Positions 18,001 to 28,300 of a stretch of DNA of 48,869 nucleotides are shown one piece after another. The first letter of the stretch is position 1. Every line of letters begins with the position of its first letter. This DNA comes from Mangrovibacter plantisponsor (lineage in GTDB: Bacteria > Pseudomonadota > Gammaproteobacteria > Enterobacterales > Enterobacteriaceae), in NCBI RefSeq assembly GCF_003182475.1, contig NZ_QGTS01000025.1, positions 1 to 48,869 on the forward strand, read 5' to 3'. Made by a program: the position numbers and the translations under genes. Under the pieces are notes generated by a model that saw only the letters and a list, made by a program, of their open reading frames with translations, did no database searches and had not been told where the DNA came from.

Positions 18001-19957
18001 TGTTATCGGCAATGTACATTTTCACCCGTTGCAGCTCCTGGGTGTAGCGATCCTGAGGTATGCGGCGACCTTCCGCCTGCTGTTTGTGGAACAGGTAAGC
18101 TTCCGCGAGCTGATTGATGGCTTCGTTAAGGAACGCCGCGCTGCCCATCGCCGGTTCGCATACGGTGAGGTTTAAGATGGCATCAGCTTTGGCATGCGGA
18201 TCGGTAATCGGATCAATCTGCTCTTTAAACAGCTCTTTCAGTGCATACTTGACTAACGAGCGGGTCAGTACTTCCGGTGTGTAGTAAGAGGCGGATTTTT
18301 CGCGGTCGCGCCCGGCCATGCGATAGATAAAGCTGCCTTTACGGTGAATACGCAGGCTGCCGTCTTTTTCGTAAACCTTCTCGTCGTCGTGGTATTTGCC
18401 GATCTCGTCTTTGCTGACGAAGTAGCCCGTTTCCAGTTCGTTAAACTCTTCTCCGGCTTTTTTCACCTCGTAGAGGTCATCACTGGCAAAGAATCCTCGA
18501 TAGGAGAGCAGCGCTTCATACACTGCACCTAACTGGTTGATACCCAATTGGCGATAGGAGATACGCCCCCGGCGATTAAAACGTCCTTTACCCGGGCGGC
18601 TTAACGACATCGCCTGAATAATTTGTTGCAGGGTTTCGTTGCGGAACACCACACGGTTAAGAATACGGGTGTTATTCGCTTCAAACAGATGGCTTTCCAG
18701 ACACGGCACGCTGAACTGATGGCTGTGAATAGTGATCTGGTCGCCGCTCTCCAGGTCGCTCTGCATTTTCACGCCGCCGCTGTAGCCGTCACGCACCAGT
18801 TTGAACAGCATATTCAGGCTATCGTGAAAGTAGCGCCCGTTGCGATCTTCTTCGCTGGTCAGCGGGATCATCTCCAGATCGCGCAGCGTTTCCAGGCTGT
18901 AGCCCTGCAGATAGGTTTTGGCGGTCATCGGCGCATAGCCCAGTTCCGGGCGCGCTTCGATATAGAACAGGAACAACAGACGATACATATACCGCAGGCA
19001 TTCGCGGCTCAACTCATCCGGGTTAATAGCACGTTTTCCGGTATAATAAGCCAGCTCGTTGTTGATGAGATAACGCATCGCTTCATTGCCCAACAGCTCA
19101 ATGCTCTCACGCAGGGCATATTTCAGATCTTCCGACACGCCAAACGCATGCTTGTGCGAATTGTCATCCAGCGAATCGAGGTACGGCGCACCGCTGCCTG
19201 GCAACAGCGAATCTTTGTGTAGCAACACCGACGTCGCTTTCAGGGTATCTATCTCGCGACGACTTAAAATTTCTTCAAAGTCAAAGCGCAGCAGACGGTT
19301 TTGCGCCCACTTAGTACGATCCAGCAATAACAGCTGGCGGTTACCGAGCAGCAGCACAAAACGCGGCGGTTCATTTTGTGTAAAGACCACCGTGGAGAGC
19401 AGATCCTGCCAGCTGCGGTATTCGCCGTTGGCTTTTTTACGCAGACTGTCGCGCTTATGTTTATCGGTATCTGCCGGAAACTGCGCGGTCAGTAGCGACA
19501 GCGCCAGCGGATCCAGCGTTCCTTCATCCTGATCATGTGCTTCAACAATCCACAGCCACGGGCTGCCGTCGGTACTGTTGTAACGAGCCAGTACCGGCAA
19601 AGGCGTATCGTCATCCAGCATCTGAATGTGCGGATTGAGTTCATAACCCAATGCCTTTAACAGCGGCTGCCAGCGACTGTGCTGATCGGCTAGACGCAGC
19701 GGGATCTGGCGCTGTTTTTCATGTTCAGTGAGTTTACGGAAAAACTCTGTCGCCAGGCTGTTAAGCTGGTTCCACGGCGCGCGGTAGCCCGCCTCAACCT
19801 CTTTGCCCTGTTCACGGGCAGCGCGTTCAGCTTCACGAGCGGCATTTTCCTGGTTAATCCAGGGTTCCAGTACATCGCGGATATCGCTGGTAAAGACTTC
19901 GCCCAGATAGTGGTTGGAGTAAAATTCGTTTTCGTTATTAATACCGACCAGCGCCAT
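15029..19957 (-). CDS. PglX/DrmMI-like N6-adenine DNA methyltransferase
   Basis: A 1,642-residue class I SAM-dependent methyltransferase of the Eco57I/PglX type. Motif I is VCEPAMGSAAFL (599-610), the acidic SAM site FGVDLNPVAVELAEVSLWLNAI follows (655-676), and the catalytic NPPW is at 971-974 after an insert of almost 300 residues. The NPPW motif indicates methylation of the exocyclic amine of adenine. Residues 1-560 form the large N-terminal region seen in PglX-like proteins; no clear nuclease motif is visible there. Residues about 1090-1445 probably recognise the target and are encoded by a conspicuously AT-rich block. It starts 2 bases after the drmD-like stop with GGAGGG as binding site. 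By analogy with DISARM, it would mark host DNA so the helicases ignore it. Confidence 0.88.
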   Translation of the reverse strand: MALVGINNENEFYSNHYLGEVFTSDIRDVLEPWINQENAAREAERAAREQGKEVEAGYRAPWNQLNSLATEFFRKLTEHEKQRQIPLRLADQHSRWQPLLKALGYELNPHIQMLDDDTPLPVLARYNSTDGSPWLWIVEAHDQDEGTLDPLALSLLTAQFPADTDKHKRDSLRKKANGEYRSWQDLLSTVVFTQNEPPRFVLLLGNRQLLLLDRTKWAQNRLLRFDFEEILSRREIDTLKATSVLLHKDSLLPGSGAPYLDSLDDNSHKHAFGVSEDLKYALRESIELLGNEAMRYLINNELAYYTGKRAINPDELSRECLRYMYRLLFLFYIEARPELGYAPMTAKTYLQGYSLETLRDLEMIPLTSEEDRNGRYFHDSLNMLFKLVRDGYSGGVKMQSDLESGDQITIHSHQFSVPCLESHLFEANNTRILNRVVFRNETLQQIIQAMSLSRPGKGRFNRRGRISYRQLGINQLGAVYEALLSYRGFFASDDLYEVKKAGEEFNELETGYFVSKDEIGKYHDDEKVYEKDGSLRIHRKGSFIYRMAGRDREKSASYYTPEVLTRSLVKYALKELFKEQIDPITDPHAKADAILNLTVCEPAMGSAAFLNEAINQLAEAYLFHKQQAEGRRIPQDRYTQELQRVKMYIADNNVFGVDLNPVAVELAEVSLWLNAISGDAFVPWFGYQLHCGNSLVGARRQVFNKSELTYKKAKDPSWLNSEPAELAMNIPREEKQIFHFLLPDSGMANYSDKTVKQRYPDDFKALDSWRKEFTKSFAPHEIVDVQRISGKVEALWNTFRQQLKAERQKTADNYPVWPAENTAQVRSSLSSKDETFSGRLEDNSTYQKLRWVMDYWCALWFWPIDKADELPDRGMWLMEMETLLDGIVVTERVIESTEQATGDLFADEGMVREESSLFSGAGRLKTDVLFRHLPRLAIVDALKKQHRFFHWDLEFCDLYAERGGFDLMLGNPPWLKVEWQEAGVLGDYEPEFVLGRLSASKLATLRHETFNRIPLLENAWRSEYEGCEGMQNFLNAQQNYPVLRGVQTNLYKCFLPQAWRLGAQKGVAGFLHPEGIYDDPKGGQLRASVYPRLRAHFQFHNELSLFAEVHHATMFSINIYGPQKIKPSFINMSNVYAVSAIDASFEHNNAGPVPGIKDEQEIEGKIKVSWNTSGHRSRLIHIGLKELSLFARLYDSEGTPAWQARLPALHAEQLVAVLEKFANQPKRLGDLQGQYLSLEMWHETNQQKDGTIERKTQFPEDASQWVLSGPHFFVGTPFYKTPRQNCTLNSDYDCLDLLTLPDDYLPRTNYMPACDVQEYAKRTPRITWTEPGEDEPRKVTDYYRYVARKMLSQSGERTLIPTLIPPAVGHIDGCFSAVFSDTHRLTLFTTASLSIAFDFWVKSTGKSNFRDELLKLMPLVCEAGRQLVARGLTLMGVGTAYANLWQSCYTPEFNTQRWSRDLPQLPQNFFANLTPEWQRNCALRSDYSRRQALVEIDVLVAQALGLTLEELLTIYRVQFPVMRQYEADTWYDQNGRIIFTPSKGLVGVGLPRTARKADLKNGFVFDVDSPDWTGGDCTDQAIGWDDVKHFQTGTVSATFDDYTRSDEGERRTVVWQAPFIKPDREDDYKVAWAFFAQDKESA

Positions 19958-19959
19958 GA

Positions 19960-22818
19960 TTAGCCCTCCGCTCCGGTGATTACAGCAATAACCTGGATGT
20001 AGGGTTCTTTTTCGGTGGTCATGGTGTCCTCAATCCATTGGATATAACTGTCAAAATTGTGTTCGATTTCTCGCTGACGTTGTTCTTTGCGGCTCTGTTT
20101 CACTGAAAGCTGCTGTTTATTATCGGCAAAATCCAGCTCCAGTTGGCTCAGCTGACGCCCACGCAGAACGTCCAGCTTTTGCAGATGTTCATTGAGCTGC
20201 TGATTGATATGCTCCTCAAAAGCATTTCGATCGTGAACAAACACATCCCGCGCATGTACGATTGCCGCTTCCAGCAGATCCTGCTGGCGCTGGTGGTTAC
20301 GATCTTTACCGCCACTGTTAGTCAGTTTGCTTCTCAGTTGCGGATGTCGTTTCAGGAACTCAGCAAAAGGCAGGCTACCGCTTAACGTTTCGCGGTTAAA
20401 GCTCACCACCAGCCACGGATTCACCATCGGGTGCGACTTACGGTTCGGGAACAGCCCGGAAAGGATGAAGTGATCTTCATCAGGCTCAAACAGGTGCGGC
20501 AGGCGCAATACCGGCGCCTGGTGGCGACCAAATGAGGACTGAATTTTGTCGTCTAACCACTGTACGACCGGGTTGATTTGCCAGAGGTACTGCACATCGG
20601 GCCAGGCGTGTTGCTCACCGCGCGCACGTGAAATAGCTTCCGTGATAACGGTTTTGTCCTGGCTTAGATAAAGCTGCCAGTTTTCCGGCGCAATTTCCGG
20701 CGGTAACTGGTTAAAGCGACGGCGTAACTCCTCCGGTGCGACCAGCGATAAGGTGTTATCAGTCAAGAACTCGTATTGCACGGTCTGGCCCCTGGCCTTC
20801 AGATAGCCCAGCGCTTTTTCGCAGTATGCCTGCTCATTATCAAACAGACTAATATCGCTTTCGGTCACGGTCGAAGCATCGCTGGACACTGCGCTGCAGA
20901 TTTCGCCAAACAGGTCGTTTCCAGTATTTTCAGTGACATTGCTATTCAATAGGTCGTCGAACAGGCTGGCACCATCGTCCTGCATCATGAATTCAGCAAC
21001 CTGCTCTTCTTCCTCTTCCTGGGTAAATTTGCCGGTAAATTCGGAACTGTCGCCGATATTCTTCTGCGCCTGTTCGTCTTTATTGATCAGCACTTCCAGC
21101 ACACGCATATCACCGTTGATCTGCGGTTCACTGGCTTCAGTCAGCAAGTAACGGATCTGTGGCTGGTGTTTTTGCCCGTAGCGGTCAATACGTCCGTTAC
21201 GCTGCTGGAATACCATCAGCGACCACGGAATATCGAAGTGAATCATTTTATGGCTGAGGTGGTGCAGGTTGATACCTTCAGACGCGACATCCGAGCAGAT
21301 GAGCAGGCGTAGCGGAGACTGGGATTTGCCAAACGCTTCGACAGTTTCCATGAGAACTGTATCGCCCTGATCGCCTCGCAACGTGGCAATTTGATCGTCT
21401 TTCAGCTTGAGATCGGAGCGCAGTTGCTGCTCAAGGAACTCGAGCGTTTTGATACTCTCGGTAAAGATCACCAGACGATCTTCCGCGTTATTCGCTTTCC
21501 AACGGAGATCGTTACGGATGGTCTCCAGCAACAGCTGATACTTGCTGAACTGACTGGCATCAATATTATTGAGCGCCAGCAGCAATGACTCTAATTCGTT
21601 AATCTGGCTCTGACTGTTTATTTCTTTGCGGTTCTCCAGCCGCTTCAGGCGGTTAGCCACCACGCCGGCACATGCCATTGGACTGGAGAACAACGCTTTT
21701 TCGAGCGTAATTTTGAACAGGCGGCCTTTATTTGACCGCGAGTCTTCATCATCATCGTCACGGAACTGACTCTCAACCAATCGGCTGTAGGCTTCTTCTT
21801 CAGCTCCGGTTGCCGGACGCATCAATTTGACGATATTGCGCTCCGGAAACTCGCCAGCCATCTGGTCTTTCACGTCTTTTTTAAAGCGACGCACAACCAG
21901 ATTTTTGTCGGCAAAATCGGCGTATTCATACTCTTTCGGATTGGCAATGGCCGTCGGATCGAGCATATTCATCAGGCTGGCAAAACTTTCAGACTTACCG
22001 TCATGCGGCGTAGCTGAAAGCATAATCAACGTATCGCTGCGCCCGGCGAGCAATTTTGCCAGTTTGCTGCGCAAAGAGCTGGTCCCACGTTCAGCGACAT
22101 TATGCGCTTCATCGATAACAATAATATCCCACCAGGCGTTTTCCAGGTGATGGCGATACTCGATGTCCTGTTTCAGGGTATCGATGGAGATAATGGTCTT
22201 ATCGAAATAATGGAACGGATTGTGGTTGGTTGGGATGCGGTTACGCACCTTTTGTAGACCAGCGGAGTCAAGCCGCGTCAACGGAATAGCAAAACGGCTC
22301 CAGAATTCTTTCTGGAATTGCGTAAGCATGGATTTAACCGCCAGCACCAGAATGCGTTTGCCACGTCCACGGCGAATCAGCTCTGAAACCAGGATACCGG
22401 CTTCCAGCGTTTTACCCAGCCCTACCGCATCAGCAATTAATATCCGCTGACGCGGCTGCGCCAGCGCCATGCGCGTGGGATCGAGCTGAAAGGGCATGGA
22501 ATCCATCGCAGCCTGATGTCCAAAATGGACTTTGCTGTCAGTCGGGACGCGTTGGCGTAGCTGGCTCTCTATGTACAATTGAGCCGCCTGGTAATTGGCT
22601 GACTCATCTTCCACCAGATTTGTTTTTGCTGGATCAAGAATCTCGACTTTTTGCTCCAGCTTTGTCAGAAACAGCCCTTCTTTACCGCGCACCAGCTCCG
22701 AAATGCCATCACAGGTCAGCAGGTAACCACCATCTCCGCTGTCATCCGCCCGGCGAATGCGCCACTCTGCATCACGAATAACCACCCGCATTCCAGGTGC
22801 ATAATTTTGCTTATTCAT
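19960..22818 (-). CDS. drmD: DrmD-like SNF2-family helicase
   Basis: A 952-residue SNF2/RapA-type translocase. After a small N-terminal beta-rich region come DAVGLGKT (130-137), VIDEAHNVAERG (DEAH 236-239), MLSATPHDGKS, then IFTESIKTLEFLEQQL, CSDVASEGINLHHL and FQQRNGRIDRYGQ of the second RecA domain. The C-terminal 150 residues are a basic, helical, probably coiled region. Length and motif order match DrmD, the first gene of class 1 DISARM, and it is followed as there by a PglX-like methylase and a DUF1998 helicase. It opens a four-gene operon after a 252-base gap. The symbol is given by family and context, not by a search. Confidence 0.85.
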   Translation of the reverse strand: MNKQNYAPGMRVVIRDAEWRIRRADDSGDGGYLLTCDGISELVRGKEGLFLTKLEQKVEILDPAKTNLVEDESANYQAAQLYIESQLRQRVPTDSKVHFGHQAAMDSMPFQLDPTRMALAQPRQRILIADAVGLGKTLEAGILVSELIRRGRGKRILVLAVKSMLTQFQKEFWSRFAIPLTRLDSAGLQKVRNRIPTNHNPFHYFDKTIISIDTLKQDIEYRHHLENAWWDIIVIDEAHNVAERGTSSLRSKLAKLLAGRSDTLIMLSATPHDGKSESFASLMNMLDPTAIANPKEYEYADFADKNLVVRRFKKDVKDQMAGEFPERNIVKLMRPATGAEEEAYSRLVESQFRDDDDEDSRSNKGRLFKITLEKALFSSPMACAGVVANRLKRLENRKEINSQSQINELESLLLALNNIDASQFSKYQLLLETIRNDLRWKANNAEDRLVIFTESIKTLEFLEQQLRSDLKLKDDQIATLRGDQGDTVLMETVEAFGKSQSPLRLLICSDVASEGINLHHLSHKMIHFDIPWSLMVFQQRNGRIDRYGQKHQPQIRYLLTEASEPQINGDMRVLEVLINKDEQAQKNIGDSSEFTGKFTQEEEEEQVAEFMMQDDGASLFDDLLNSNVTENTGNDLFGEICSAVSSDASTVTESDISLFDNEQAYCEKALGYLKARGQTVQYEFLTDNTLSLVAPEELRRRFNQLPPEIAPENWQLYLSQDKTVITEAISRARGEQHAWPDVQYLWQINPVVQWLDDKIQSSFGRHQAPVLRLPHLFEPDEDHFILSGLFPNRKSHPMVNPWLVVSFNRETLSGSLPFAEFLKRHPQLRSKLTNSGGKDRNHQRQQDLLEAAIVHARDVFVHDRNAFEEHINQQLNEHLQKLDVLRGRQLSQLELDFADNKQQLSVKQSRKEQRQREIEHNFDSYIQWIEDTMTTEKEPYIQVIAVITGAEG

Positions 22819-23070
22819 CGGTTTTTCTGTCTGTATGAGGCAGTGGTGATAACACTATCCCGAGCGATATGTCGCTGCACACTGCGATAAAAAAGGGGGC
22901 TTTAAAGATAACATGAAGGGCCGCGTCAGGGGGTATAAAATGGAATGTAATGCGCAGAAATCACGTATAAATTTCAAACAACGATAGTTAAAAAGTGAGC
23001 TGAGTCAACTCCCCCACACTGAGTCGGTGGGGGAGAATTCGTGATTAAGGGACGAAGGTTATAGACCGTG
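22819..23070. other. Leader/spacer upstream of the drmD-like operon
   Basis: A 252-base non-coding gap between two leftward operons. It holds the 23009-23035 hairpin and AT-rich stretches that could supply a minus-strand promoter for the drmD-like operon. I see no promoter with both good -35 and -10 elements and therefore mark none. Confidence 0.5.
23009..23035. other. GC-rich hairpin after the 743-residue gene
   Basis: CTCCCCCAC at 23009-23017 pairs with GTGGGGGAG at 23027-23035 around a 9-base loop. It lies 36 bases past the stop of the 743-residue gene. On neither strand is it followed by a T-run, so it is not a textbook terminator; it could still stabilise the mRNA 3' end or slow the polymerase between modules. 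Confidence 0.5.
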
Positions 23071-25302
23071 TTAGTTCTCAACCATCAATCGTGAAAGCTT
23101 GGCAAAAATCGAACTCTTACTACTTTCGCCGCTCCTTAGCATATCCAGGGTGAAGCTATTGAGGTAAGCACCAGTTAACGGGTGATTAAATACATCTACG
23201 GCCTTACCTTGGGCATCCCATATCAGCAGATTTTCTACCAGGTTAGGCCGTGCAATAGTAGGATTTGTAGGCTGAGCATCGCTTACCAGAACAAACACTC
23301 CATTCTCATGCGGTTGCAGGTAAATATGGTGATGCTTCATCTTTTGAGTTTTAGTCAACGAGTCGTATTTCGAGCGGCCCGGTGATATCAGATAGGGCAG
23401 TACGTTTTGCTCCAATTTTGCTGAGCGGGTGATAGTATACCCGTTAAATTTATCACCTTGACGCTCCGCCAGCGCTTTTTCTTGTTCCTGATAAGCGTAT
23501 GAATCGACGATATTAAATTGCGCCGGGCCAATCAGGCGCGGCACGCGGGAGCTGTTATAGGTGGTAAGCAGCACATCTGCTGTATGGTCGTAGAGATAGA
23601 AGCTTTTATCGAATAATTTCTTTAGTCGTCCCAGAGCTGGATGATCAACAGATAGATACTCGAATTCACCTTCGACGATCCCGGTATCAACCACCCTAAG
23701 TTGGCCGTGCTCTATTTTTAGTTCAACATACCCAAGCAGGTGGATATTACTTTTCGTTTTGCGTACCGCATAGGCGGTATAGTGCCCGTTCGCCAAGTCT
23801 GGCAGTGGAATGTGATGTTGATTGAGTAAGCTCTCTTTGAACCATAGTTCAGTTTTCGTTCGGCGTACCTTACTTTTCAATAAGGTAACTGCTGACTTGA
23901 GACGACTGTGTGGTTTCGTAAGTTCGATTTCGTATTGAGCAGGGTTGCTTATCAATTGTTCATTAATAAAATCAATCGCATCCAGCAACTTACGATCAAT
24001 GTTCATTCCTTGTAAAACCACAGGCAGTGGTTGTTGATTTAGCCACCCTTGCAAACGATCTAACTTAAGCTGGGTATAAATATCCCAGTTGAGTTCAGGT
24101 TGTTTTCGGGCGTCGGCAAAGGCTGAATAGAAATCATTGTACTCAACAGATTCATTCTCTTGCTGCCGGATGCTGTTGCTTCGTTCTTCCTCTACCGCAT
24201 TGAGTACCAGAATAGATGTATTAGCAGGCAGCTCAGCAAATCCGGTTTGTCGGGAATGTTTAAGCGATGCCAGAGACCAGAGTTGATACCCGGGGAACTG
24301 GTTGGCTAATGCATCAAAGAAATAAGCTTCTTGCGTGACGCTGAATTCGACGCCGTTATAAACCACCAACAGCGTATTAGCCAGCTGTTGATCAAGGTCG
24401 GTAGCAAACTGATTGACCTCGTGTGTAGCCTGAAATGGGATAGGTTGATGGGGGATCTCTAGTTCACTGAGCCGCTCGCAGGCAGCATTCATGACAACGT
24501 TATAGGTATAGGCCTGGCATTCGCCATAACCGCTGCGCTCACGAAAAAAATCCAGTTTGCTATCACGGGCATCAAGTTTGCGCCGAGCTTTAAGCCGACG
24601 ATTATCGATGCTAAACCACACGCTGGTATCGTCCAAGGATAGGTGCATCTCATCCGCCGGTTCGACCAAGAATTTTCGTTTGTGCAGGGTAAAAGCGAGT
24701 TCATTATATTCTGAGGCATAAATGTCGAGCTCAAAGGCTTCCATCACCCCGGTGCCTTTTTTTTGTGTGACGGGCTGACTCAGACGAGCGTTAAGGTAAA
24801 GCGTTGAGTTGAAGTAAGTCGGCGATACCGAAAAGCGCTCACTGGCTTTTTCCAGCATTACCATTTTCAAATGCAGGCTAAATAATCCCTGAATCAGGCG
24901 AGATAGGTCATGATTTTCAGCGGTGAGTTGCTGACAAAGCGTTTCAATACGTTCTGCCAACGTCCTGTGAGCCTGACTGTTCGGGTTAGTTGCAGGCGCC
25001 AGGAAAAAAAAGACGTGATGGTAATTTGGTAAGCAATGCAGTTCATATTTTACCTCCTGCCCGGCTTCCAGCCCAAGCTTCTGCCGCACGCAAGATTTTA
25101 CCTCCTGATGAATTCGCGCATAGTAATCAGCGGATTTTTCTTTTCGCTCTTTAGTAAAGCGCTGAACCATAAAGTCTATCGTATAGATATTAGATATAGG
25201 GGCCAATAGACGCTGGATGGTCGTCAGCTGATCTTCTTCAAGCTTGATCAAATTGGTTCGGGCAATCGGAGTATCCGTCAGTTCATTCAAATTAGGGATC
25301 AT
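23071..25302 (-). CDS. Unrecognised 743-residue partner of the helicase-nuclease
   Basis: I recognise no family. The protein is soluble with no membrane segment. Several beta-rich stretches are visible: YELHCLPNYHHVFFFLAP near the start, LANTLLVVYNGVEFSV mid-protein, GYVELKIEHGQLRVVDTGIV, and a C-terminal stretch with KHHHIYLQP and GVFVLVSDA. The length is that of long prokaryotic Argonautes and the alternating strands could suggest a PIWI-like fold, but the catalytic tetrad residues (for example an RDG segment) are absent, so I do not call it one. It overlaps the helicase-nuclease stop by 4 bases (ATGA) with AAGGAAA upstream, so the two are co-translated and probably act together. A substrate-recognition or guide-binding role is speculation. 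Confidence 0.7.
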   Translation of the reverse strand: MIPNLNELTDTPIARTNLIKLEEDQLTTIQRLLAPISNIYTIDFMVQRFTKERKEKSADYYARIHQEVKSCVRQKLGLEAGQEVKYELHCLPNYHHVFFFLAPATNPNSQAHRTLAERIETLCQQLTAENHDLSRLIQGLFSLHLKMVMLEKASERFSVSPTYFNSTLYLNARLSQPVTQKKGTGVMEAFELDIYASEYNELAFTLHKRKFLVEPADEMHLSLDDTSVWFSIDNRRLKARRKLDARDSKLDFFRERSGYGECQAYTYNVVMNAACERLSELEIPHQPIPFQATHEVNQFATDLDQQLANTLLVVYNGVEFSVTQEAYFFDALANQFPGYQLWSLASLKHSRQTGFAELPANTSILVLNAVEEERSNSIRQQENESVEYNDFYSAFADARKQPELNWDIYTQLKLDRLQGWLNQQPLPVVLQGMNIDRKLLDAIDFINEQLISNPAQYEIELTKPHSRLKSAVTLLKSKVRRTKTELWFKESLLNQHHIPLPDLANGHYTAYAVRKTKSNIHLLGYVELKIEHGQLRVVDTGIVEGEFEYLSVDHPALGRLKKLFDKSFYLYDHTADVLLTTYNSSRVPRLIGPAQFNIVDSYAYQEQEKALAERQGDKFNGYTITRSAKLEQNVLPYLISPGRSKYDSLTKTQKMKHHHIYLQPHENGVFVLVSDAQPTNPTIARPNLVENLLIWDAQGKAVDVFNHPLTGAYLNSFTLDMLRSGESSKSSIFAKLSRLMVEN

Positions 25303-28300
25303 GAGACTTTTCCTTTAGTCGGCAACTTTTCTACACCCAGCAAGGTTAGTAACATTGGGTTAATGTCCAATGTCATGCTCAGTTTCGAGTTTTCCTGAGC
25401 TCGTCCGCTCTCTCGATTTTTGGGCTGATAGTACTGGTAGTCGGTTTGCAACAGGTTAAGGTAGTGGATCGTGTGATCCACGTTATCTTGCCACATCAGA
25501 TTATTGGGGTTCTGGCTGTAGGCGACGTTCAGATAGACAAATCGAATGCGTTCGTAACGGCCTGACAGCACAGCCTGAAGCTGTTTCTGCCCCTCTGTAT
25601 CCGCCTTTTGGCTGGTGATATTACGGATCTGGCGAATCTTGTTGTTGCTTTTCTCAAGCGTTTCTTCTGCCCGCGTTAAATCATCCAACTGCGTCGCCCA
25701 GCGTTTAACGTCGATGCAGAGCAGGTCGTTACCCACTTCAATAAAGCGGTCAAAAAACTCATATACTAGCGGTTCAAGGCGTTCAAACACCTGTTGATCA
25801 GAAAGTGGGGTAACGCCATAGCTTTTTAGCACTTTATCGAAGAGATATTCACCGACATTGCCTTTGAGCAACGGAACTAGCCTGGGGTTGGGTACCCATT
25901 TTTTGAATGCCGTTTCCTGGATGTTGTCACATTCACGAATCAACTCGCCGACCAGGTTGCCGGGGGTAAAATCGACATCGTTTCTATACTGCGGAAAGAG
26001 GGTGAGCTCAGGCCGGTACTCTCTTGCGCCGCCAGCGAAATCCGACAGGGCGGAATAATCTCTGTGGACAAGTCCATCCGGGCCGCGTTTGTGGCAAAGT
26101 AAAATAGTTTGGTTGCCCTGATGGCGGTCGATAAACAGGGCGTGGTGGATTGATTGCATTTGCCGATTGGCGGCATACAAGGAATTAGCCTGAAGTTTTT
26201 CCAGCCAACGCATGGGATCGGTAAAGGAGTCAGAAGCGCGGAATAAATTACACAATTCGAGATATTCAAGGTTGCCGGCGCGTACCTGATTTATCCAGTC
26301 GGTTTTCAGGACTCGCTTATGAACAGCATCGATGCGGCGACCATTTTCTACGATAGCCTGTTCAAACGCATACCGCTGTTCTGCATCACTAAATGACTGG
26401 TTCTGACTCAGCTTTTCGCACTCCTCCATTAGGCGGTGGTTAAGCAAGGACATGCTTTCTGATACTACCTCGTTACCGCTATCTTCACTGAGAGCGGCGA
26501 ACTGGAATGCAACATTACGGAACACATCGCGGGGTAAAAAGATTTCTGTTTTCAATAGAGTGTCGCGACGCTCGACTCGCCCTACGGCCTGCACGACGAC
26601 TTTGAATAAGCTCATATCATGTTCGGCCATTAACAGGCGATAGTTTTCGCCGTGGGCGAAATTAACGTTGAAATCGGCCAGCTTGTGGACGGTAATATCG
26701 TCATCAGCGTAGTGTTTAAGCACGGTAACGTAGTTAGGTAATGTATTAAGGTTGCCGCTGTTGTCCTTTACTTCGCTGTAAAACGAGGAGTTGATGAGCA
26801 CTAAGCGCTCAAAATCGACATCCAGACGCGGTGCATTGATATCATTAATATCGCCGTCATGGTATTTAACAAAGTAGTTGAGGCCGGTGCCTGCACTTTT
26901 GTAGCTGCTCATAAATACCAGTACGGTATTGCTGTTCTGGAGATAGGTTTCTTGCCTAATATCTTCGACATTAGCCAGTGGTGAATCAAAAAAGACCAAA
27001 TGGACGGTGTGACGCCCTTTGAATGGGGTAAAGGTCAGGATCTGGTCATGTTTCTTATCGTTATCCGTTTTTTCATCGCACCGGGAGTGCATACCGTACT
27101 GCTGACGCCAGGCTGATTGATGAGTGCGCCAGGCGCTGATAAAGGCCCGCTTAAATGTCCCTGAAAGGGACAAAATCAGGCTGTTTTTACCCTCGTAGGC
27201 GGCAAGCAATAACGCTTCAAGTTCCCGCTGGTACTGACGCCGTTTATAGGTATTTTTCAGGTCGTACTCCAGCGGTTTCTTCAGCGCGTCGAAAAAGTTG
27301 TCATACGTCCTGCGATAGATCTCACAATTTTGGTAGATATCGGTCAATTTTAACTGCTTATCATCGAACACCCTGAAGTCGACGTTGCGGATACTGGCTC
27401 TCAACGCGCGTAGTGCTCTAAGCGTATCGATATCTGTTTTTTTACGTTCAATGACTCGATAGCCAAGGTCACGGCTATAGCGCTCCAGGAAGTGACGATT
27501 GAAGTTACCGTTTTTGGTGTGGCTAAAACCACTGGTGGCGCTAAGTCCAATCACTTTATTGTGCGTGCCCGTTAATAAACGTAGCAGCATGGCTTCAGGC
27601 AACTCTTGTACCAGATCCATCTCAAACGCCAGAATAATTGTACGCTCGGCTCCACTGTTCACGTAATTGAGTTCAACTATCGGCGTCATCGTGAATACGG
27701 TTTTGGGTTGCAGATAAGTGTAGAAATGATCAATCAACAGGTTTTTATCGGTGGTGCGATCGAAGATATGTCGCACCACTCCAGCTACATTATTGGCTGC
27801 GTCAACAAATTGGCCCAAAGGTGTATTCTGGCTGCTGGAGTTATCCTGGCCACCATTTTTTACCCAGCGCTTAAAGTGTCGGTTGGTGATATCAGAACAG
27901 GCGGCGAGGATGACGGAGACCAATTGGAACAGATCGTGCAGGGTGGGATTGGTGTCGCTGGCATCATTTTCGACTTCGTAATATAGCTCGGTGCGCGTTA
28001 TGTCGCCTTCGCTGTTGCGCATACGAATGCGTTTCAGCCCCTCTTCATTAACGTACATTTTGGGGTTAAAGCTGAACACATTCCGGGTAATGGAAATGAT
28101 GCGTTCGGCGGCGTCGCCGTTAACTTCGAATGCTCCTAACTGGTCGCGAAACATCTCCAGGATCGAGCCCAGCGTCGTACCGGGTGATAATTCGCACTTT
28201 TTCGCCAGTAGGTCTCGAAGGATGGTGATGAATTTGACCATCTCTTGCTCAAAGGTCGTTTGCGCTTCTTTGGGCTTTTTCCGGCGCTCCAGGCTGAGTA

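Noticed and set aside
23009-23035. Hairpin as an intrinsic terminator
   Set aside because: The stem is good but no T-run follows on either strand; listed as a hairpin of unknown role.
23071-25302. Argonaute/PIWI identity of the 743-residue protein
   Set aside because: Length and beta-rich stretches fit, but I find none of the expected catalytic segments (such as RDG) and no recognisable MID or PAZ motif. Kept only as a question for structure prediction.
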